Assembly (NCBI GenBank): GCA_026770585.1
Contig: MU646470.1
Location: 644,132-654,815 of the forward strand
Reading direction: 5' to 3'
Origin: Baffinella frigidus
Lineage: Eukaryota > Cryptophyceae > Cryptomonadales > Baffinellaceae
DNA: 10,684 nucleotides
Both the position numbers and the translations under genes were made by a program. Below are positions 5,921-10,684 of this stretch, in pieces. Numbering within the stretch: position 1 is the stretch's first letter; each line of letters opens with the position of its first letter. The notes beneath the pieces are model-generated. The model was not told where the DNA came from. It saw only the letters and a program-made list of their open reading frames with translations, and did no database searches.

Positions 5921-6063
5921 TTAATCTCCATGCAAGTATTAATTAATTGCTTTAGAGCAACGAAAATTACTACACGATTTGCTCATAAAAGTAATAGTAA
6001 AGCAGTTGTGTAGTAAATTTGGTTGCGCCAAAAGCAATTAATTAATACTTCTATGGAGATTAA
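5921..6063. mobile_element. AT-rich foldback element, 143 bp
   Basis: Arms of over 60 bp. TTAATCTCCAT pairs with ATGGAGATTAA, then AAGTATTAATTAATTGCTTT pairs with AAAGCAATTAATTAATACTT. Further in, GAAAATTACTACAC (5962-5975) pairs with GTGTAGTAAATTT (6008-6020). The central spacer is about 30 nt. It is far more AT-rich than the neighbourhood. No ORF. Size and structure are MITE-like. Confidence 0.85.
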
Positions 6064-6263
6064 AATCGACCTACCCCCTCCCGCAATCTCATTTCGGAAC
6101 ATGACATAATCTTTTGTGTGTCGTAAGGTGTTGAACGCCGAAGATAAGGGTGGATATGCAACTTTAAGCATAAAACCAAGACTTAAAAAAGCATAAATCG
6201 GCTGTAAAAGCCTTTGTGAACCACATATTCTGTTATGTTTCGAGATTGAATCTGGCGTGGAAC
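6064..6263. other. Unassigned sequence, no gene seen
   Basis: AT-rich stretch without repeats I can match elsewhere in the window and without a credible reading frame. Confidence 0.5.
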
Positions 6264-6423
6264 CACACAGTGGGCTTCGAAGGGATTTTCAAGCTCTGAG
6301 AGCCCGAGTTTCCGTTACCTTATCCGTAGAAAACCCCCCTGTGTCCCTACGGGTTGCCTACCGTAGGGTCCTAGGTCTCATCGCTTAAGGACTATTCGAA
6401 ATCCCTTGAAAGGCCGCTGTGTG
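6264..6423 (+). mobile_element. TIR element, family A1, copy 2
   Basis: 160 bp from CACACAGTGGGCTTCGAAGG to GGCCGCTGTGTG. The core matches copy 1 and the reverse of copy 3: TTTCCGTTACCTTATCCGTA, CCCTACGGGTTGCCTACCGT, AGGGTCCTAGGTCT, ATCGCTTAAGG. No ORF belongs to it. No clear target duplication is seen. Confidence 0.87.
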
Positions 6424-6676
6424 TGAAGCGGGGGAGACACGGTGAGGCACGGAACGCGAACCGTTACAAGAGCTTTGTTCGCAGACGCTGTAAAGTGGCT
6501 ATTTGGCAGGCGCCTGGCTGCAGTGTGGGACCTGATGGTCTGCCCGTAGGCGAAGGTAGTGTCCGCAGGGAGTTTCACAAGGCTGTTCGCTTCGAAGACG
6601 CAGGGGACGGGCATCAGCGCCTTGGCGTTTTTCTGCCGCGTGAAGGGGGGGTGAGCAGACCACTTAACAGCCGCCA
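6424..6676. other. Unassigned segment with overlapping frames on both strands
   Basis: GC-rich, with no repeat recognisable elsewhere in the window. A + frame of 101 codons (6423-6728) and a minus frame of 127 codons (6378-6761) overlap across it. Both extend into the flanking A1 and E elements, and neither shows a motif or family I know. This is the stretch most likely to be former single-copy or exon sequence, but nothing in it supports a gene call. A short tandem duplication (CCACTTA.CAGCC) lies at its right edge, 6659-6693. Confidence 0.3.
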
Positions 6677-6860
6677 GCCACTTAGCAGCCACCGATGGTT
6701 CTGCCGCAATCGCAAGGCTTCCACCTAGAAACGGCCCGGGCCCTTTTCGCCTTGATTTCAAGGTGAGATTCCGGTTAGGTTAAAGGTAAATGGATAAGAT
6801 GCTGGTAAAAATCGTTTAGATGGACTGTATCCGCGAAGCCTCCAGTGGTTGCTACGTGGC
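6677..6860 (+). mobile_element. TIR element, family E, copy 1
   Basis: Ends GCCACTTAGCAGCCAC (6677-6692) and GTGGTTGCTACGTGGC (6845-6860) are inverted repeats with two mismatches. The right half (6768-6859) is repeated in inverted orientation at 9832-9914, sharing ATTCCGGTTAGGT, AATGGATAAGAT and TTTAGATGGACTGTATCCG. Total about 184 bp. Non-coding. Confidence 0.75.
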
Positions 6861-7015
6861 AGGGTGCAAGATGTAGGGCTCAGGGGTAAGGGTTTAGAAG
6901 ACAGGTTTGGACTTCCGAGGAAGGTGGGGGGGGGTACCTTGAACAACCCTTACCACCCCCCTCCAAGGTACACTTCAAGGTCAGGGTGGTCGCCCTAATT
7001 ATCCACCGTTGCCTG
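6861..7015. other. Unassigned, with G-run hairpin
   Basis: A degenerate telomere-like remnant near 6876-6893, then an imperfect hairpin in which AAGGTGGGGGGG (6920-6931) faces CCCCCCTCCAAGG (6955-6967), with GTACCTT/AAGGTAC also present. No gene. Confidence 0.45.
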
Positions 7016-7195
7016 AAGTTAACGGAGGTTCCACGTTTGCTTTGAGACGTTCCACTCTCGACTTTTGTCTCGGTGGGCCGCGCTCTTTGGAGGCCGAGAA
7101 GCAAGAGGAATCCTCCGTTACCTTAAGTTAACGGAGGTTCCACGTTTGCTTTGAGACGTTGCACGCTCGACGTTCTTCTCGGTGGGCCGCGCTCT
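7016..7195 (+). repeat. 70-bp direct duplication
   Basis: 7016-7085 and 7125-7195 share AAGTTAACGGAGGTTCCACG, TTTGCTTTGAGACGTT, then a variable centre and TCTCGGTGGGCCGCGCTCT. The spacer is about 38 bp. At the start of the second copy, TCCGTTAC-CTTAAG-TTAACGGA (7114-7135) is a near-perfect palindrome. CGAGAAGCAAGAGG at 7096-7109 recurs at 7413-7426. Non-coding. Confidence 0.85.
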
Positions 7196-7207
7196 GCCTC
7201 GGATTTA

Positions 7208-7344
7208 ATGTGGAAACTCTTTTAATTCAAAAAACTGGATTCCCATGAAAATTACGACACGTTTGCTTTAATATGACTAGTAAAGATCGTTATGTGTAGT
7301 AACTTTCACTGCCGAAGTTTTTTGAATTAAAATAGTGTCCATAT
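7208..7344. mobile_element. Foldback element, ~137 bp
   Basis: TTTTAATTCAAAAAACT (7220-7236) is the exact reverse complement of AGTTTTTTGAATTAAAA (7315-7331 region). Pairing extends outward to GGA/TCC ends and inward to GAAAATTACGACAC (7247-7260) with GTGTAGTAACTTTC (7294-7307). AT-rich and non-coding, MITE-like. Confidence 0.85.
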
Positions 7345-7590
7345 GATATTCGGTGCAGCTGCGAGCTGCGCCCCCAGGCCCTGTGTGTGCAGTAAAGATG
7401 CTGAACGGCAGTCGAGAAGCAAGAGGGACGGCAGCAACCTACCTACGGCCTTCCGTGGGCCGGAGGTAGGTTGCCACGGAAGGATGTGTGGCATGGTGGA
7501 ACAGCCCGCTAGGAACACGCAAGGCAGTCACGACCGACCGTCTGGCTTCGGCGCCGTTTCATACCGCAGCTGCGGTATGAAAATCCAGTA
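7345..7590. other. Unassigned segment with strong hairpins
   Basis: An 82-codon + frame (7343-7591) has no recognisable family. A hairpin at 7434-7474 pairs GCAACCTACCT with AGGTAGGTTGC, then CGGCC with GGCCG around a 7-nt loop. At 7557-7582 lies a perfect 26-bp palindrome centred on GCAGCTGC. Confidence 0.6.
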
Positions 7591-7834
7591 GGGTGCTGCG
7601 GAATGCCGGGCAACACAGTGGCCTTCGAAGGGACTTTGAATAACTCCTAAGCGATAAGACTTAGGAACCTACGGTAGGCAACCCGTAGGGGCATAGGGGG
7701 GTTCCTACGGATAAGATGACGGAAACTCGGGCACTAACTTCACAAAAGTCCCTTCGTAGCCCGCTGTGCGGGAATGCCGGGATTGGGTTGACGCCGGGAT
7801 TGGGCTGATGTTGGTATGAGGTTGATGCCGGAAC
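7591..7834. repeat. B-like repeat, interrupted by an A1 element
   Basis: Left remnant GGTGCTGCGGAATGCCG (7592-7608) resembles the B foldback phrase GGTGCTACGGTATGCCG (4117-4131). The right remnant after 7770 has GCCGGGATTGGG.TGA twice and GGTTGATGCCGGAA. The two parts are continuous once 7611-7770 and one copy of the duplicated 11 bp are ignored, which supports nested insertion. Confidence 0.65.
7600..7781 (-). mobile_element. TIR element, family A1, copy 3, nested, with 11-bp TSD
   Basis: The element lies at 7611-7770 in reverse orientation. Left end is CAACACAGTGGCCTTCGAAG and right end CCCTTCGTAGCCCGCTGTGC. The core is the reverse complement of copies 1 and 2 (AAGCGATAAGACTTAGGA, CTACGGTAGGCAACCCGTAG, CCTACGGATAAG). 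GGAATGCCGGG flanks it exactly at 7600-7610 and 7771-7781. A 9-11 bp duplication is typical of Mutator-like elements, which can also be short and non-autonomous. Assignment to that superfamily is inference from this one copy. Confidence 0.83.
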
Positions 7835-7904
7835 CGCTCAGAAAGCTACATGGGCCACCTTTAAACTAAAATTTGTATCTTTTTCTTCAATGTGTGTTAG
7901 AAAT

Positions 7905-7929
7905 GGTCACGTTGCCCCCGGATATCGGG
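7905..7929 (-). repeat. Dispersed copy of the 26-bp motif
   Basis: Reverse complement of the unit tandemly repeated at 2939-2990: GGTCACGTTG.CCCCCGGATATC. It lies just after an unassigned AT-rich stretch (7835-7904) and before the CT microsatellite. Confidence 0.6.
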
Positions 7930-7977
7930 GGGGGGGTTGGCTCACTGTACCCTCCTGCGTGGAGGTTGTGGAGCCTC

Positions 7978-8010
7978 ACCTCTCTCTCTCTCTCTCTCTC
8001 GCTCGCTCGC

Positions 8011-8046
<36 letters not shown>
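7978..8046. repeat. (CT)n microsatellite
   Basis: Long CT run with a short GCTCGCTCGCTCAC interruption. It is the complement of the GA type seen at the left of the window. Frames through it translate SLSL or RERE strings and are not genes. Confidence 0.96.
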
Positions 8047-8047
<1 letters not shown>

Positions 8048-8280
8048 AGCCGTACCGGAAAAGCAAGGCGGTAGACGACTCCCCCAGACTCATTCGGAGG
8101 CTCGTCCTCGGGGGCCACAAGCCTCTTCTCGTTCCCGGGGAGGTACAGGCAGAACGCCACGGACCCCGCCTGTCCATCTTTCCCCTGCGCGCGTCGGCCA
8201 TAGGGGGTTGGGGTGAGGGGGTTTGAACATTCCTGGTGATACGCGGACGAGACTAGGGTGTCGGACACACCGTGCTTGCA
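8046..8280 (+). repeat. Segment containing dispersed repeat F, copy a
   Basis: From about 8140 to 8210 this matches 9628-9690 and 9755-9800. Shared phrases are CCCGGGGAGGTACAGGCA.AAC, CCCGCCTGTCCATCTTT, CCTGCGCGCG and CATAGG. Frames through it show similar peptides in copies a and b but with changes of frame, so decayed coding sequence is possible but not demonstrated. Nothing recognisable lies in 8046-8139. Confidence 0.6.
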
Positions 8281-8281
8281 C

Positions 8282-8357
8282 CTGACGCAAACAGGCGCGT
8301 GTTGTCAGCTGACCTTGTGCTGACGCGAACAGGCGCGTGTTGACAGCTGACACACAA
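8282..8357 (+). repeat. 38-bp tandem repeat, two units
   Basis: CTGACGC.AACAGGCGCGTG followed by TTG.CAGCTGAC occurs at 8282 and 8320. Each unit ends in the palindrome GTCAGCTGAC or a one-base variant. Non-coding. Confidence 0.87.
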
Positions 8358-8365
8358 GGCGGAGG

Positions 8366-8553
8366 CAATCAGTCAACCATCAAGCTGCGCACACCGCCTA
8401 AACCCTAAACCCTAAACCTTGAACCAAATACGGTCTCGTCCTAGTTTAGTACTGGCGTGTCCAACTCTAGTGGCGTGTCCAACTTTAACCATGTTCCATA
8501 AATACACTCCGATCTTCATCTTTTCAGGCGCATCAGTCAACCATAGCTGCGCA
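8366..8553 (+). repeat. Direct repeat pair flanking a telomere-like block
   Basis: ATCAGTCAACCAT then AGCTGCGCAC occurs at about 8368-8391 and 8530-8553. Between them are the C-strand telomere-like block (8397-8425) and two copies of TGGCGTGTCCAACT (8453-8466 and 8471-8484). Confidence 0.75.
8397..8425 (-). repeat. Short telomere-like tract, C-strand
   Basis: Three CCTAAAC units on the + strand, so the G-strand is minus, opposite to the large blocks at 414-1504 and 4238-4433. A second small remnant (ACCCTAAACCCTCAACC) is at 8602-8619. Confidence 0.8.
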
Positions 8554-8619
8554 CTACTGAACCTAAATTAGAAGTGTTTCCATATGAAATCCTACACTGT
8601 ACACCCTAAACCCTCAACC

Positions 8620-8885
8620 GTACAGGTTTCAGGTTTCGGGGAAGATGCGGCAGCTTCTCGCGTCAAAGTTCCAGTCGCTCAACAGCCTTCAGGTTCTCCC
8701 TAGTGAACCTCCCTAGCGTGCCTTTCGAATTCCTCCCGGCCCGAATCAGACCCGGGGTTGGGTCACACAAAAAAGAATTTTCATAACTTTGCGCATAATT
8801 CTTCATGGGAATTGACTTTTGTCCTGTTTACAACCAGAGTTTAAAGGTCTTCAGGGCAAAATTGAAAGGCACGCCAGCGAGGTTC
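8620..8885. other. Unassigned sequence, no gene seen
   Basis: No open frame above 60 codons and no repeat I can match securely. GAATTGACTTTTG at 8810-8822 is a short motif shared with the A2 and 9379 elements. GCACGCCAGCGAGGTTCAGTAG at its right edge includes an A-box-like AGGTTCAGTAG, one mismatch from the consensus, directly before SINE-like copy 3. Confidence 0.45.
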
Positions 8886-9156
8886 AGTAGCAGGAGTAGG
8901 AGGTGGAGTTAGAATCCATCCGGATGATGCTCGTATGAGCGGCCGACACGGGGTACAGTAAGTGGCACAATGCGTCGAGCATGTGCGGCACTGACGCCGA
9001 CTGTTTGGCAATAAATTATTAATCTCTCTCTCTCCCTCAGGCTGGGTGGGTGATGAGCCACGCCCCCCCTACCCTACGGTTCACGCTCAAGAACCAGCTC
9101 GACTACACCTCGCCGACTGTTTGGCAATAAATTATCAATCTCTCTGAGTAGCAGGA
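8886..9156 (+). mobile_element. SINE-like element, copy 3, composite, with 10-bp TSD
   Basis: AGTAGCAGGA occurs at 8886-8895 and 9147-9156. The element starts GTAGGAGGTGGAG at 8896 (the first G is next to the duplication) and carries the shared body: GTTAGAATCCATCCGG, GAGCGGCCGACACGGGG, CACAATGCGT, CACTGACGCCGACTG, TTTGGCAATAAATTATTAA and a (TC)n tail near 9022-9035. About 75 bp of unrelated sequence follow, then a second copy of the 3' end alone (CGCCGACTGTTTGGCAATAA to 9146), and only then the right duplication. The GTTAGAATCC box is one change from the tRNA B-box GTTCGAATCC. Confidence 0.75.
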
Positions 9157-9340
9157 ACGACAGTCTCCGTTCTGCTACAGGGATGGTAGGCTCAATGTAG
9201 CATGACCGGGTGGTCATGTTATACGCTACATTGAAGATTATGCTACATGAGGGTATTGGTAGCTATAAGGGGTTTGCCGTTCGGGACCTTACCCGCCGTG
9301 CTACGTTAGGGTGCGTGCTATATTGAGGCTATGCTATACT
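9148..9340. repeat. Cluster of hairpins with GCTACATT motifs
   Basis: GTAGCAGGAACG pairs with CGTTCTGCTAC (9148-9179). CAATGTAGC (9193-9201) pairs perfectly with GCTACATTG (9225-9233) and encloses ATGACC-GGGT-GGTCAT. Related phrases (TGCTACAT, GTGCTATATTGAGGC) recur to 9335. Possibly a decayed foldback family; no gene. Confidence 0.6.
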
Positions 9341-9378
9341 AGCCTAAATCCACTGTAAAACCCATCCTTACCCTGCGC

Positions 9379-9530
9379 ACGCCACGCCAGAGTCTTCGAA
9401 GAAATTGACTTTTGAGGACCCCGTCGTCATTCAAAGTCAATTCCCCTTCAAGGCAGTGGTATTCAAAAATCAACAGCCGTTCCCTGACGGTATTGAAAAA
9501 GTAATTCCCTCCAAGACTCTGGCGTGGCGT
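9379..9530. mobile_element. TIR element, 152 bp
   Basis: ACGCCACGCCAGAGTCTT (9379-9396) is the exact reverse complement of AAGACTCTGGCGTGGCGT (9513-9530). Inside are AAATTGACTTTTGAGG (shared with A2) and AGTCAATTCCCCTTCAA (9435-9451), identical over 17 bp to 10157-10173. A 92-codon frame (9405-9683) runs through it into repeat F and is not considered a gene. No target duplication is evident. Confidence 0.83.
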
Positions 9531-9627
9531 CGACCAACGTGCGAGTTCCGGGATTCGTTAGAAAATCTTCCAGGTATGGACTCCTTTCATAAGTCTATTC
9601 TGGTACAAAACCAAAAACTTGCCCGGG

Positions 9628-9805
9628 AGATGCAGGCAAAACACCGACCATATTTGCCCTCATCTTTCCGCTGCGCGCGTTAGTCATAGGTTCAGGGTCG
9701 GGGTTAGCGAATTTGAACTGGTTTAGGGATTGATGCTTTTTCTCGTTGCATGGTTATAGGGTGACACTGGCCCCGCCTGTCCATCTTTTTCCTGCGCGCG
9801 AGCGT
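9628..9805 (+). repeat. Dispersed repeat F, copies b and c
   Basis: Copy b (9628-9690): CCCGGGAGATGCAGGCAAAA, CATCTTTCCGCTGCGCGCG, CATAGG. Copy c (about 9760-9805): CCCCGCCTGTCCATCTTT, CCTGCGCGCG. Both match copy a at 8140-8210. CTGCGCGCG recurs with a 121-bp offset between b and c. A degenerate telomere-like phrase lies between them. Confidence 0.65.
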
Positions 9806-9831
9806 TGATTTCTGTGGACAACACTTAGCAG

Positions 9832-9914
9832 CCACCGGGGGCTTCACGGATACAGTCCATCTAAACTATTTGTACTGGAATCTTATCCATTGCCCTGGAA
9901 CCTAACCGGAATTT
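9832..9914 (-). mobile_element. Family E element, partial copy 2 (inverted)
   Basis: Reverse complement of 6768-6859. It keeps the CACTTAGCAGCCACCGG terminal repeat, CGGATACAGTCCATCTAAAC, ATCTTATCCAT and AACCTAACCGGAAT, but lacks the other half of the TIR element. Confidence 0.78.
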
Positions 9915-10000
9915 TGTCTTACATTCATAGCAAAAAGGAACTCGAGACTACCCACGCACACTTGTGAAATGTCGATTGTAGGCGTTTTGTACGGAGTTGG

Positions 10001-10035
10001 TCACGTGTCCGCCCGAAAAGCGGGCGAACACGTGA
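10001..10035. repeat. Strong 15-bp-stem hairpin
   Basis: TCACGTGT.CGCCCG pairs with CGGGCG.ACACGTGA around AAAAG, with one mismatch. It begins with the TCACGTG box seen in several other elements. GAAAATTACTACAC follows at 10046-10059. Confidence 0.75.
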
Positions 10036-10105
10036 CGAAACATATGAAAATTACTACACACTGCCTCATTTGTTTGTACAGCTCCCCGAGCTTTAAAAAA
10101 TGGCA

Positions 10106-10289
10106 GATGGAGGAGGGTCCTTGTCTCAGAAAAGGAGTTCTAAAACTCTTTTTGTAAGTCAATTCCCCTTCAAATATGTCAACATATGCGTGAAGAAAAG
10201 AATAAGTTGACATATTTGAAGGGGAACTGACTTAAGAAAACGAGTTTAAGAACTCCTTTTCTTTTCTGAGATAAGACCCGTCCGCCATC
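10106..10289. mobile_element. Long hairpin foldback, ~80-bp arms
   Basis: GATGG (10106) pairs with CCATC (10289). Pairing continues through CTCAGAAAAGGAGTTCT, AAGTCAATTCCCCTTCAA and ATATGTCAAC with only scattered mismatches and a few-base insertion, to a loop of about 22 nt near 10183-10204. The inner 29 bp or so are almost perfect. No ORF of its own. It is the most extended snapback structure in the window and is consistent with a recent MITE. Confidence 0.87.
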
Positions 10290-10312
10290 GAGTCCAGCTG
10301 GACTAGATGGCT

Positions 10313-10374
10313 TACCGTATCCTTAGGAACCCCCTATGTCCCTACAGATTGCCTACCGTAGGGTCTTAGGTCTG
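10313..10374 (+). mobile_element. Family A1, internal fragment
   Basis: ACCGTATCCTTAGGAACCCC, GTCCCTACAGATTGCCTACC and GTAGGGTCTTAGGTCT match the core of the A1 copies at 3836 and 6264. Both TIRs are missing, so it is a broken copy. Confidence 0.8.
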
Positions 10375-10390
10375 CCAACTTTGCCACGCG

Positions 10391-10428
10391 TCAAAACGTT
10401 GACTACATGTTTCAAAAACGTTGACTAA
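10391..10428 (+). repeat. 21-bp tandem pair
   Basis: TCAAAACGTTGACTA at 10391 is repeated as TCAAAAACGTTGACTAAA at 10412. Confidence 0.75.
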
Positions 10429-10439
10429 ATTCCACCTTC

Positions 10440-10570
10440 GGGGCGTTCTTCGGCCCGGCTTTGCCCTCTTCCCCCTCCTCCCCCTCCCCCCCAAGAGGAC
10501 CGTCCGGATCCCCCGCCCCCCCCTTTTCCCCATCTGCCCTGGCGCGCCCGCCAACCCCCCCTCGGTCCGG
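10440..10570. other. C/T-rich GC segment, no gene seen
   Basis: Polypyrimidine-biased sequence with several C runs of 5 to 8. A 78-codon minus frame (10366-10602) is low complexity (Gly/Arg-rich) and is explained by base composition. Confidence 0.6.
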
Positions 10571-10574
10571 ACCT

Positions 10575-10684
10575 GGTGTGGGGTTGGGAGGTTAGGGTTC
10601 AAGGTTCAGGGGTTGGGGGTTAGGGTTTGGGGTTTGGGGTTTGGGGGTTGGGGTTTGGGGTTTGGGGTTTGGGGTTTGGGGTTT
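10575..10684 (+). repeat. Telomere-like array, TTTGGGG type, to window end
   Basis: Opens with degenerate TTAGGG and TTCAGGGG units, then becomes a homogeneous TTTGGGG heptamer run of about ten units that reaches the right edge. It differs from TTTAGGG by one base and has four-G runs throughout, so it could form G-quadruplexes (general knowledge). The true length is unknown because the window ends here. Confidence 0.9.

Noticed and set aside
6378-6761. 127-codon minus-strand frame as a gene
   Set aside because: Both ends lie in mobile elements (A1 and E), the opposite strand is also open over most of it, and I recognise no motif. Kept only as an unassigned segment.

Overview
The window looks like nuclear DNA from a eukaryote, most likely an alga or another protist with plant-type telomeres. 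The main clues are many interstitial tracts of TTTAGGG and its variants, long GA/CT and GTTA microsatellites, and a dense series of short foldback (MITE-like) and SINE-like elements. TTTAGGG telomeres are known from plants, many green algae, chromerids and some dinoflagellates and cryptophytes, so the motif alone does not fix the taxon. I see no bacterial operon structure, no rRNA, and no protein-coding gene I can recognise. The open frames are short and mostly translate repeats (for example poly-Ser/Leu or Arg/Glu strings from GA tracts), so no CDS is called.

Layout. Bases 1-1504: a GA microsatellite, then blocks of telomere-like repeat interrupted by a 140-bp palindromic foldback and a GTTA microsatellite. 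Bases 1505-2850: a direct repeat carrying a small ORF, a dispersed repeat (family G), a ~170-bp macrosatellite whose units each contain GA runs, and a terminal-inverted-repeat (TIR) element of family A2. Bases 2851-4440: a 26-bp tandem repeat, a tRNA-like segment, SINE-like copy 1, a GC-rich foldback, a second G copy with a 22-bp minisatellite, an A1 element, a B foldback and a large telomere-like tract. Bases 4441-6430: an anonymous segment, a second A2 element, three AT-rich or long-stem foldbacks, SINE-like copy 2 and a second A1 element. Bases 6431-8050: an anonymous segment, E foldback, a 70-bp direct duplication, another foldback, and an A1 element nested in B-like sequence with a candidate 11-bp target duplication. 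Bases 8051-10684: F repeats, a 38-bp tandem pair, C-strand telomere-like blocks, a composite SINE-like copy 3, further foldbacks, a long ~80-bp-arm hairpin, and a closing TTTGGGG array.

The strongest result is a short retroposon-like family. Three copies begin at the same GTAGGAG border and share a body ending in an AATAAATTA..AATCTCTCT tail. Each is enclosed by its own, different 10-13 bp direct repeat. The second is a TIR superfamily (A1/A2, five near-complete copies plus one fragment), one copy of which interrupts another repeat. No encoded transposase or reverse transcriptase is visible, so all these elements would be non-autonomous. All comparisons were made by eye; identities and boundaries are approximate.
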